Assembly (NCBI RefSeq): GCF_051014685.1
Contig: NW_027478918.1
Span: 124,001-188,000, forward strand
Length of the DNA stretch: 64,000 nucleotides
Direction of reading: 5' to 3'
Source of the DNA: Ptiloglossa arizonensis
Taxonomy: Eukaryota > Arthropoda > Insecta > Hymenoptera > Colletidae
Shown here: positions 29,204-42,600 of the stretch, in pieces
How the letters are laid out: each line of letters begins with the position of its first letter
How positions within the stretch are numbered: the first letter of the stretch is position 1
The notes under the pieces: generated by a model
Databases searched by the model: none
Told to the model about the DNA's origin: nothing
The model's input: the letters and a program-made list of their open reading frames with translations, nothing else
Translations under genes and position numbers: made by a program

Positions 29204-29210
29204 ACGTGAT
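29204..29210. repeat. Rare T5G unit (6 copies)
   Basis: The unit acgtgat occurs at 29204, 31297, 31458, 33516, 33677 and 43344 and nowhere else that I saw. It is always between a consensus unit preceded by A6G and a T5C unit followed by A1C. Its positions trace the 2.2-kb triplication and its relative at 43.3 kb, which makes it a good tag for that lineage. Confidence 0.87.
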
Positions 29211-31457
29211 ACGTCATCCGTTATACGTTATACGTTATACGTTATACGTTCTACGTTATACGTTATACGTTAAACGTTGTACGTTATACGTTATACGTTA
29301 TACGTTATACGTTATACGTTATACGTTATACGTTATACGTTATACGTTATACCTTATACGTTATACGTTATACGTTATACGTTATACATTATACGTTGTA
29401 CGTTGAACGTTGTACGTTATACGTTATACGTTATACGTTATACGTTATACGTTATGCGTTATACGTTATACGTTATACGTTATACGTTCTACGTTATACG
29501 TTATACGTTAAACGTTGTACGTTATACGTTATACGTTATACGTTATACGTTATACGTTATACGTTATACGTTATGCGTTATACGTTATACGTTATACGTT
29601 ATACGTTATACGTTATACGTTATACGTTATACGTTATACGTTATACGTTATACGTTATACGTTATACGTTATACGATATACGTAATATGTAATACGTCAT
29701 ACGTTTTACGTTAATCGTTATACGTTATACGTTATACGCTATACGTTATACGTTATACGTTATACGTTATACGTTATACGTTATACGTTATACGTTATAC
29801 GTTATACGTTATACGTTATACGTTATACGTTATACGTTATACGTTGTACGTTATACGTTATACGTTATACGTTATACGTTAGACGTTGTACGTTATACGT
29901 TATACGTTATACGTTATACGCTATACGTTATACGTTATACGTTATACGTTATACGTTATACGTTATACGTTATTCGTTATACGTTATACGTTATACATTA
30001 TACGTTATACGTTATACGTTATACGTTATACGTTATACGTTATACGTTATACGTTATACGTTATACGTTATACGTTATACGTTATACGTTATACGTTATA
30101 CGTTATACTATATACGACATACGTTATACGTTATACGTTATACGTTATACGTTATACGTTATAAGTTATACGTTATACGTTATACGTTATACGTTATTTG
30201 TTATACGTTAGACGCTGTACGTTATACGTTATACGTTATACGTTATACGTTATACGTTATACGTTATACGTTATACGTTATACGTTATACGTTATACGTT
30301 ATACGTTATACGTTATACGTTATACGTTATACGTTATACGTTATACGTTATACGTTATTCGTTATACGTTATACGTTATACGTTATACGTTATACGTTAT
30401 ACGTTATGCGTTATAGGATATACGTTATACGTTATACGTTGTACGTTATACGTTATACGTTATATGTTATACGTCATGCGATATACGTTATACGTTATTC
30501 GTTATACGGTATACGGTATACGTTAAACGTTGTACGTTATACGTTATACGTTATACGTTATACGTTATACGTTATACGTTATACGTTGTACGGTATACGT
30601 TATACGTTATACGTTATACGCTATACGTTATACGTTATACGTTATACGTTATACGTTATACGTTATACGTTATACGTTATACGTTATACGTTATACGTTA
30701 TACGTTATACGTTATTCGTTATACGTTATACGTTATACATTATACGTTATACGTTATACGTTATACGTTATGCGTTATAGGATATACGTTATACGTTATA
30801 CGTTGTACGTTATACGTTATACGTTGTACGTTATACGTTCTACGTTATACGTTATACGTTATACGTTGTACGTTATACGTTATACGTCATCCGTTATACG
30901 TTATACGTTATACGTTATACGTTCTACGTTATACGTTATACGTTAAACGTTGTACGTTATACGTTATACGTTATACGTTATACGTTATACGTTATACGTT
31001 ATGCGTTATACGTTATACGTTATTCGTTATACGTTATACGTTATACGTTATACGTTATACGTTATAGGTTATACGTTATACATTATACGTTATACGTTAT
31101 ACGTTATGCGTTATAGGATATACCTCATACGTTATACGTTGTACGTTATACGTTATACGTTATGCGTTATACGTCATGCGATATACGTTATACGTTATAC
31201 GTTATACGTTATACGTTATACATTATACGTTATACGTTATACGTTATACGTTATACGTTATACGTTATACGTTATACGTTATACGTTGTACGTTATACGT
31301 GATACGTCATCCGTTATACGTTATACGTTATACGTTATACGTTCTACGTTATACGTTATACGTTAAACGTTGTACGTTATACGTTATACGTTATACGTTA
31401 TACGTTGTACGTTATACGTTCTACGTTATACGTTATACGTTATACGTTGTACGTTAT
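29204..31457. repeat. 2.2-kb HOR triplication, copy 1 (2,254 nt)
   Basis: It starts at a rare T5G unit (29,204) and is 322 units long. The offset to copy 2 is 2,254, then 2,247 (29673/31920, 29886/32133), then 2,219 (30406/32625, 30530/32749, 30950/33169). It has C2G+T4A at 30,415 where copies 2 and 3 have a derived triple variant, and a private A1T+C2T unit near 30,198. A second T5G unit lies at 31,297. Confidence 0.85.
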
Positions 31458-33676
31458 ACGTGATACGTCATCCGTTATACGTTATACGTTATACGTTATA
31501 CGTTCTACGTTATACGTTATACGTTAAACGTTGTACGTTATACGTTATACGTTATACGTTATACGTTATACGTTATACGTTATACGTTATACGTTATACG
31601 TTATACCTTATACGTTATACGTTATACGTTATACGTTATACATTATACGTTGTACGTTGAACGTTGTACGTTATACGTTATACGTTATACGTTATACGTT
31701 ATACGTTATGCGTTATACGTTATACGTTATACGTTATACGTTCTACGTTATACGTTATACGTTAAACGTTGTACGTTATACGTTATACGTTATACGTTAT
31801 ACGTTATACGTTATACGTTATACGTTATGCGTTATACGTTATACGTTATACGTTATACGTTATACGTTATACGTTATACGTTATACGTTATACGTTATAC
31901 GTTATACGTTATACGTTATACGATATACGTAATATGTAATACGTCATACGTTTTACGTTAATCGTTATACGTTATACGTTATACGCTATACGTTATACGT
32001 TATACGTTATACGTTATACGTTATACGTTATACGTTATACGTTATACGTTATACGTTATACGTTATACGTTATACGTTATACGTTATACGTTGTACGTTA
32101 TACGTTATACGTTATACGTTATACGTTAGACGTTGTACGTTATACGTTATACGTTATACGTTATACGCTATACGTTATACGTTATACGTTATACGTTATA
32201 CGTTATACGTTATACGTTATTCGTTATACGTTATACGTTATACATTATACGTTATACGTTATACGTTATACGTTATACGTTATACGTTATACGTTATACG
32301 TTATACGTTATACGTTATACGTTATACGTTATACGTTATACGTTATACGTTATACTATATACGACATACGTTATACGTTATACGTTATACGTTATACGTT
32401 ATACGTTATAAGTTATACGTTATACGTTATACGTTATACGTTATTCGTTATACGTTAGACGCTGTACGTTATACGTTATACGTTATACGTTATACGTTAT
32501 ACGTTATACGTTATACGTTATACGTTATACGTTATACGTTATACGTTATACGTTATACGTTATACGTTATACGTTATTCGTTATACGTTATACGTTATAC
32601 GTTATACGTTATACGTTATACGTTATGCGTTATAGAATATACGTTATACGTTATACGTTGTACGTTATACGTTATACGTTATATGTTATACGTCATGCGA
32701 TATACGTTATACGTTATTCGTTATACGGTATACGGTATACGTTAAACGTTGTACGTTATACGTTATACGTTATACGTTATACGTTATACGTTATACGTTA
32801 TACGTTGTACGGTATACGTTATACGTTATACGTTATACGCTATACGTTATACGTTATACGTTATACGTTATACGTTATACGTTATACGTTATACGTTATA
32901 CGTTATACGTTATACGTTATACGTTATACGTTATTCGTTATACGTTATACGTTATACATTATACGTTATACGTTATACGTTATACGTTATGCGTTATAGG
33001 ATATACGTTATACGTTATACGTTGTACGTTATACGTTATACGTTGTACGTTATACGTTCTACGTTATACGTTATACGTTATACGTTGTACGTTATACGTT
33101 ATACGTCATCCGTTATACGTTATACGTTATACGTTATACGTTCTACGTTATACGTTATACGTTAAACGTTGTACGTTATACGTTATACGTTATACGTTAT
33201 ACGTTATACGTTATACGTTATGCGTTATACGTTATACGTTATTCGTTATACGTTATACGTTATACGTTATACGTTATACGTTATAGGTTATACGTTATAC
33301 ATTATACGTTATACGTTATACGTTATGCGTTATAGGATATACCTCATACGTTATACGTTGTACGTTATACGTTATACGTTATGCGTTATACGTCATGCGA
33401 TATACGTTATACGTTATACGTTATACGTTATACGTTATACATTATACGTTATACGTTATACGTTATACGTTATACGTTATACGTTATACGTTATACGTTA
33501 TACGTTGTACGTTATACGTGATACGTCATCCGTTATACGTTATACGTTATACGTTATACGTTCTACGTTATACGTTATACGTTAAACGTTGTACGTTATA
33601 CGTTATACGTTATACGTTATACGTTGTACGTTATACGTTCTACGTTATACGTTATACGTTATACGTTGTACGTTAT
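31458..33676. repeat. 2.2-kb HOR triplication, copy 2 (2,219 nt)
   Basis: It is 317 units long, with T5G units at 31,458 and 33,516. It matches copy 3 at a constant 2,219 nt offset (31531/33750, 31650/33869, 31920/34139, 32133/34352, 32625/34844, 33169/35388, 33395/35614). It shares with copy 3 the derived unit C2G+G3A+T4A (32,634 and 34,853). Confidence 0.87.
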
Positions 33677-35720
33677 ACGTGATACGTCATCCGTTATACG
33701 TTATACGTTATACGTTATACGTTCTACGTTATACGTTATACGTTAAACGTTGTACGTTATACGTTATACGTTATACGTTATACGTTATACGTTATACGTT
33801 ATACGTTATACGTTATACGTTATACCTTATACGTTATACGTTATACGTTATACGTTATACATTATACGTTGTACGTTGAACGTTGTACGTTATACGTTAT
33901 ACGTTATACGTTATACGTTATACGTTATGCGTTATACGTTATACGTTATACGTTATACGTTCTACGTTATACGTTATACGTTAAACGTTGTACGTTATAC
34001 GTTATACGTTATACGTTATACGTTATACGTTATACGTTATACGTTATGCGTTATACGTTATACGTTATACGTTATACGTTATACGTTATACGTTATACGT
34101 TATACGTTATACGTTATACGTTATACGTTATACGTTATACGATATACGTAATATGTAATACGTCATACGTTTTACGTTAATCGTTATACGTTATACGTTA
34201 TACGCTATACGTTATACGTTATACGTTATACGTTATACGTTATACGTTATACGTTATACGTTATACGTTATACGTTATACGTTATACGTTATACGTTATA
34301 CGTTATACGTTGTACGTTATACGTTATACGTTATACGTTATACGTTAGACGTTGTACGTTATACGTTATACGTTATACGTTATACGCTATACGTTATACG
34401 TTATACGTTATACGTTATACGTTATACGTTATACGTTATTCGTTATACGTTATACGTTATACATTATACGTTATACGTTATACGTTATACGTTATACGTT
34501 ATACGTTATACGTTATACGTTATACGTTATACGTTATACGTTATACGTTATACGTTATACGTTATACGTTATACTATATACGACATACGTTATACGTTAT
34601 ACGTTATACGTTATACGTTATACGTTATAAGTTATACGTTATACGTTATACGTTATACGTTATTCGTTATACGTTAGACGCTGTACGTTATACGTTATAC
34701 GTTATACGTTATACGTTATACGTTATACGTTATACGTTATACGTTATACGTTATACGTTATACGTTATACGTTATACGTTATACGTTATACGTTATTCGT
34801 TATACGTTATACGTTATACGTTATACGTTATACGTTATACGTTATGCGTTATAGAATATACGTTATACGTTATACGTTGTACGTTATACGTTATACGTTA
34901 TATGTTATACGTCATGCGATATACGTTATACGTTATTCGTTATACGGTATACGGTATACGTTAAACGTTGTACGTTATACGTTATACGTTATACGTTATA
35001 CGTTATACGTTATACGTTATACGTTGTACGGTATACGTTATACGTTATACGTTATACGCTATACGTTATACGTTATACGTTATACGTTATACGTTATACG
35101 TTATACGTTATACGTTATACGTTATACGTTATACGTTATACGTTATACGTTATTCGTTATACGTTATACGTTATACATTATACGTTATACGTTATACGTT
35201 ATACGTTATGCGTTATAGGATATACGTTATACGTTATACGTTGTACGTTATACGTTATACGTTGTACGTTATACGTTCTACGTTATACGTTATACGTTAT
35301 ACGTTGTACGTTATACGTTATACGTCATCCGTTATACGTTATACGTTATACGTTATACGTTCTACGTTATACGTTATACGTTAAACGTTGTACGTTATAC
35401 GTTATACGTTATACGTTATACGTTATACGTTATACGTTATGCGTTATACGTTATACGTTATTCGTTATACGTTATACGTTATACGTTATACGTTATACGT
35501 TATAGGTTATACGTTATACATTATACGTTATACGTTATACGTTATGCGTTATAGGATATACCTCATACGTTATACGTTGTACGTTATACGTTATACGTTA
35601 TGCGTTATACGTCATGCGATATACGTTATACGTTATACGTTATACGTTATACGTTATACATTATACGTTATACGTTATACGTTATACGTTATACGTTATA
35701 CGTTATACGTTATACGTTAT
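33677..35720. repeat. 2.2-kb HOR triplication, copy 3 (partial)
   Basis: It starts at the T5G unit at 33,677 and follows copy 2 until about 35,720. There copy 2 goes to an A6G and T5G string, while this copy continues with a G3A unit and the G3T+T4A pair. About 292 of 317 units are present before the sequence changes to another HOR type. Confidence 0.83.
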
Positions 35721-38700
35721 ACGTTATACGTTATACGTTATACATTATACGTTATACGTTATACGTTATACGTTATACGTTATACGTTATACTATATACG
35801 ACATACGTTATACGTTATACGTTATACGTTATACGTTATACGTTATAGGTTATAAGTTATACGTTATACGTTATACGTTATACGTTATTCGTTATACGTT
35901 AGACGCTGTACGTTATACGTTATACGTTATACGTTATACGTTATACGTTATACGTTATACGTTATACGTTATACGTTATACGTTATACGTTATACGTTAT
36001 ACGTTATACGTTATACGTTATACGTTATACGTTATACGTTATACGTTATACGTTATACGTTATACGTTATGCGTTATAGGATATACGTTATACGTTATAC
36101 GTTGTACGTTATACGTTATACGTTATATGTTATACGTCATGCGATATACGTTATACGTTATTCGTTATACGGTATACGTTAAACGTTGTACGTTATACGT
36201 TATACGTTATACGTTATACGTTATACGTTATACGTTATACGTTATACGTTGTACGGTATACGTTATACATTATACGTTATACGCTATACGTTATACGTTA
36301 TACGTTATACGTTATACGTTATACGTTATACGTTATACGTTATACGTTATACGTTATACGTTATACGTTATACGTTATTCGTTATACGTTATACGTTATA
36401 CATTATACGTTATACGTTATACGTTATACGTTATGCGTTATAGGATATACGTTATACGTTATACGTTGTACGTTATACGTTATACGTTGTACGTTATACG
36501 TTCTACGTTATACGTTATACGTTATACGTTGTACGTTATACGTTATACGTCATCCGTTATACGTTATACGTTATACGTTATACTTTCTACGTTATACGTT
36601 ATACGTTAAACGTTGTACGTTATACGTTATACGTTATACGTTATACGTTATACGTTATACGTTATGCGTTATACGTTATACGTTATACGTTATACGTTAT
36701 ACGTTATACGTTATACGTTATACGTTATAGGTTATACGTTATACATTATACGTTATACGTTATACGTTATGCGTTATAGGATATACCTCATACGTTATAC
36801 GTTGTACGTTATACGTTATACGTTATGCGTTATACGTCATGCGATATACGTTATACGTTATACGATATACGTTATACGTTATACATTATACGTTATACGT
36901 TATACGTTATACGTTATACGTTATACGTTATACGTTATACGTTATACGTTATACGTTATACGTTATACGTTATACATTATACGTTATACGTTATACGTTA
37001 TACGTTATACGTTATACGTTATACTATATACGACATACGTTATACGTTATACATTATACGTTATACGTTATACGTTATACGTTATAAGTTATACGTTATA
37101 CGTTATACGTTATACGTTATACGTTATACGTTATTCGTTATACGTTATACGTTATACATTATACGTTATACGTTATACGTTATACGTTATGCGTTATAGG
37201 ATACACGTTATACGTTATACGTTGTACGTTATACGTTATACGTTGTACGTTATACGTTCTACGTTATACGTTATACGTTATACGTTGTACGTTATACGTT
37301 ATACGTTGTACGTTATACGTTATACGTTATATGTTATACGTCATGCGATATACGTTATACGTTATTCGTTATACGTTATACGTTATACGTTATACGTTAT
37401 GCGTTATACGTCATGCGATATACGATATACGTTATACGTTATACGTTATACGTTATACGTTATACGTTATACATTATACGTTATACGTTATACGTTATAA
37501 GTTATACGTTATACCTTATGCGTTATACGTTATACGTTATACGTTATACGTTATACGTTATACGTTATACGTTATACGTTATACGTTATACGTTATACGT
37601 TATACGTTATACGTCATTCGTTATACGTTATACGTTATACATTATACGTTATACGTTATACGTTATACGTTATGCGTTATAGGATATACGTTATACGTTA
37701 TACGTTGTACGTTATACGTTATACGTTGTACGTTATACGTTCTACGTTATACGTTATACGTTATACGTTGTACGTTATACGTTATACGTCATCCGTTATA
37801 CGTTATACGTTATACGTTATACGTTCTACGTTATACGTTATACGTTAAACGTTGTACGTTATACGTTATACGTTATACGTTATACGTTATACGTTATACG
37901 TTATGCGTTATACGTTATACGTTATACGTTATACGTTATACGTTATACGTTATACGTTATACGTTATACGTTATAGGTTATACGTTATACATTATACGTT
38001 ATACGTTATACGTTATGCGTTATAGGATATACCTCATACGTTATACGTTGTACGTTATACGTTATACGTTATGCGTTATACGTCATGCGATATACGTTAT
38101 ACGTTATACGTTATACGTTATACGTTATACATTATACGTTATACGTTATACGTTATACGTTATACGTTATACGTTATACGTTATACGTTATACGTTATAC
38201 GTTATACGTTATACATTATACGTTATACGTTATACGTTATACGTTATACGTTATACGTTATACTATATACGACATACGTTATACGTTATACGTTATACGT
38301 TATACGTTATACGTTATACGTTATAAGTTATACGTTATACGTTATACGTTATACGTTATACGTTATTCGTTATACGTTAGACGCTGTACGTTATACGTTA
38401 TACGTTATACGTTATACGTTATACGTTATACGTTATACGTTATACGTTATACGTTATACGTTATACGTTATACGTTATACGTTATACGTTATACGTTATA
38501 CGTTATACGTTATACGTTATACGTTATGCGTTATAGGATATACGTTATACGTTATACGTTGTACGTTATACGTTATACGTTATATGTTATACGTCATGCG
38601 ATATACGTTATACGTTATTCGTTATACGTTATACGTTATACGTTATACGTTATGCGTTATACGTCATGCGATATAAGTTATACGTTATACGTTATACGTT

Positions 38701-38844
38701 ATACGTTATACGTTATACATTATACGTTATACGTTATACGTTATAAGTTATACGTTATACCTTATACGTTATACGTTATACGTTATACGTTATACGTTAT
38801 ACGTTATACGTTATACGTTATACGTTATACGTTATACGTTATAC
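33677..38844. repeat. Dispersed HOR duplication, about 9.67-kb offset, copy 1
   Basis: It matches 43,344-48,365. Offsets are 9,667 (33677/43344, 34139/43806, 34352/44019), 9,674 (34844/44518, 35388/45062, 35614/45288), 9,667 (36186/45853, 36825/46492, 37331/46998) and 9,520 (38071/47591). The drop of 147 nt means 21 heptads present near 37.5 kb are missing near 47.15 kb. It overlaps copy 3 of the triplication. A private G3T+A6C unit lies at 36,582. Confidence 0.82.
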
Positions 38845-39038
38845 GACATACGTTATACGTTATACGTTATACGTTATACGTTGTACGTTATGCGTTATAC
38901 GTTATACGTTATACGTTATACGTTATACGTTATACGTTATACGTTATACGTTATACGTTATACGTTGTACGTTATACGTTATACGATATACGTTATACGT
39001 TATACGTTATACGTTATACATTATACGTTATACGTTAT
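38843..39038. repeat. 196-nt local tandem duplication, copy 1
   Basis: It starts at a T4A+T5C unit and holds A6G, A1G, A6G, T4A and G3A units. The same order starts again at the T4A+T5C unit at 39,039, an offset of 196 nt or 28 units. Related copies near 50.49 and 53.96 kb have this segment once, so the doubling is private to this place. Confidence 0.83.
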
Positions 39039-39234
39039 ACGACATACGTTATACGTTATACGTTATACGTTATACGTTGTACGTTATGCGTTATACGTTA
39101 TACGTTATACGTTATACGTTATACGTTATACGTTATACGTTATACGTTATACGTTATACGTTGTACGTTATACGTTATACGATATACGTTATACGTTATA
39201 CGTTATACGTTATACATTATACGTTATACGTTAT
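39039..39234. repeat. 196-nt local tandem duplication, copy 2
   Basis: This is the second copy of 38,843-39,038. The sequence then continues with C2A and G3C units, as in the single-copy relatives near 50.69 and 54.17 kb. Confidence 0.8.
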
Positions 39235-39479
39235 ACGTTATAAGTTATACGTTATACCTTATACGTTATACGTTATACGTTATACGTTATACGTTATACG
39301 TTATACGTTATACGTTATACGTTATACGTTATACGTTATACGTTATACGACATACGTTATACGTTATACGTTATACGTTATACGTTGTACGTTATACGTT
39401 ATACGTTGTACGTTATACGTTATAAGTTATACGTTATACGTTATACGTTATACGTTATTCGTTATACGTTAGACGCTGT

Positions 39480-39689
39480 ACGTTATACGTTATACGTTAT
39501 ACGTTATACGTTATACGTTATACGTTATACGTTATACGTTATACGTTATACGTTATACGTTATACGTTATACGTTATACGTTATACGTTATACGTTATAC
39601 GTTATACGTTATACGTTATACGTTATACGTTATACGTTATACGTTATACGTTATACGTTATACGTTATACGTTATACGTTATACGTTAT
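39480..39689. repeat. Pure consensus run, 30 units
   Basis: Thirty unaltered units (210 nt) lie between a T4C+A6G unit at 39,473 and a T5C unit at 39,690. The run sits at the left edge of the copy that matches 25,473 onward, so it may be where two HOR segments were joined. Confidence 0.8.
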
Positions 39690-42600
39690 ACGTCATTCGT
39701 TATACGTTATACGTTATACATTATACGTTATACGTTATACGTTATACGTTATGCGTTATAGGATATACGTTATACGTTATACGTTGTACGTTATACGTTA
39801 TACGTTGTACGTTATACGTTATACGTTCTACGTTATACGTTATACGTTATACGTTGTACGTTATACGTTATACGTCATCCGTTATACGTTATACGTTATA
39901 CGTTATACGTTCTACGTTATACGTTATACGTTAAACGTTGTACGTTATACGTTATACGTTATACGTTATACGTTATACGTTATACGTTATGCGTTATACG
40001 TTATACGTTATACGTTATACGTTATACGTTATACGTTATACGTTATACGTTATAGGTTATACGTTATACATTATACGTTATACGTTATACGTTATGCGTT
40101 ATAGGATATACCTCATACGTTATACGTTGTACGTTATACGTTATACGTTATGCGTTATACGTCATGCGATATACGTTATACGTTATACGTTATACGTTAT
40201 ACGTTATACATTATACGTTATACGTTATACGTTATACGTTATACGTTATACGTTATACGTTATACGTTATACGTTATACGTTATACGTTATACATTATAC
40301 GTTATACGTTATACGTTATACGTTATACGTTATACGTTATACTATATACGACATACGTTATACGTTATACGTTATACGTTATACGTTATACGTTATACGT
40401 TATAAGTTATACGTTATACGTTATACGTTATACGTTATTCGTTATACGTTAGACGCTGTACGTTATACGTTATACGTTATACGTTATACGTTATACGTTA
40501 TACGTTATACGTTATACGTTATACGTTATACGTTATACGTTATACGTTATACGTTATACGTTATACGTTATACGTTATACGTTATACGTTATACGTTATA
40601 CGTTATGCGTTATAGGATATACGTTATACGTTATACGTTGTACGTTATACGTTATACGTTATATGTTATACGTCATGCGATATACGTTATACGTTATTCG
40701 TTATACGTTATACGTTATACGTTATACGTTATGCGTTATACGTCATGCGATATACGTTATACGTTATACGTTATACGTTATACGTTATACGTTATACATT
40801 ATACGTTATACGTTATACGTTATAAGTTATACGTTATACCTTATACGTTATACGTTATACGTTATACGTTATACGTTATACGTTATACGTTATACGTTAT
40901 ACGTTATACGTTATACGTTATACGACATACGTTATACGTTATACGTTATACGTTATACGTTGTACGTTATACGTTATACGTTGTACGTTATACGTCCTAC
41001 GTTATACGTTATACGTTATACGTTGTACGTTATACGTTATACGTCATCCGTTATACGTTATACGTTATACGTTATACGTTCTACGTTATACGTTATACGT
41101 TAAACGTTGTACGTTATACGTTATACGTTATACGTTATACGTTATACGTTATACGTTATGCGTTATACGTTATACGTTGTACGTTATACGTTATGCGTTA
41201 TGCGTTATACGTCATGCGATATACGTTATACGTTATACGTTATACGTTATACGTTATACATTATACGTTATACGTTATACGTTATACGTTATACGTTATA
41301 CGTTATACGTTATACGTTATACGTTATACGTTATACGTTATACATTATACGTTATACGTTATACGTTATACGTTATTCGTTATACGTTATACTATATACG
41401 ACATACGTTATACGTTATACGTTATACGTTATACGTTATACGTTATACGTTATACGTTATACGTTATACGTTATACGTTATACGTTATACGTTATACGTT
41501 ATACGTTATACGTTATACGTTATACGTTATACGTTATGGGTTATAGGATATACGTTATACGTTATACGTTGGACGTTATACGTTATACGTTGTACGTTAT
41601 ACGTTCTACGTTATACGTTATACGTTAAACGTTGTACGTTATACGTTATACGTCATCCGTTATACGTTATACGTTATACGTTATACGTTATACGTTATAC
41701 GTTATACGTTATACGTTATACGTTATACGATATACGTAATATGTAATACGTCATACGTTTTACGTTAATCGTTATACGTTATACGTTATACGCTATACGT
41801 TATACGTTATACGTTATACGTTATACGTTATACGTTATACGTTATACTATATACGACATACGTTATACGTTATACGTTATACGTTATACGTTATACGTTA
41901 TACGTTATACGTTATACGTTATACGTTATACATTATACGTTATACGTTATACGTTATACGTTATACGTTATAGGTTATACTATATACGACATACGTTATA
42001 CGTTATACGTTATACGTTATACGTTATACGTTATACGTTATACGTTATACGTTATACGTTATACGTTATACGTTATACGTTATACGTTATACTATATACG
42101 ACATACGTTATACGTTATACGTTATACGTTATACGTTATACGTTATACGTTATACGTTATACGTTATGCGTTATAGGATATACGTTATACGTTATACGTT
42201 ATACGTTATACGTTATACGTTATACGTTATACGTTATACGTTATACGATATACGTAATATGTAATACGTCATACGTTTTACGTTAATCGTTATACGTTAT
42301 ACGTTATGCGCTATACGTTATACGTTATACGTTATACGTTATACGTTATACGTTATACGTTATACGTTATACGTTATACGTTATGCGTTATACGTTATAC
42401 GTTATACGTTATACGTTCTACGTTATACGTTATACGTTAAACGTTGTACGTTATACGTTATACGTTATACGTTATACGTTATACGTTATACGTTATGCGT
42501 TATACGTTATACGTTATACGTTATACGTTATACGTTATACGTTATACGTTATACGTTATACGTTATACGTTATACGTTATACGATATACGTAATATGTAA

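Larger units (their letters stand above)
25473..31275. repeat. Dispersed HOR duplication, about 14.2-kb offset, copy 1
   Basis: It matches about 39,690-45,385. Offsets step from 14,217 (25473/39690) to 14,210 (25954/40164, 26453/40663, 26897/41107, 28173/42383), 14,203 (28507/42710), 14,140 (29204/43344), 14,133 (29886/44019) and 14,112 (30406/44518, 31176/45288). Each step is a whole number of heptads. Rare units shared only by these copies or few others support descent: T5C+A6C at 26782/40992, A1G+C2G at 27321/41538, and A1G+T4C at 28098/42308. Confidence 0.83.
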
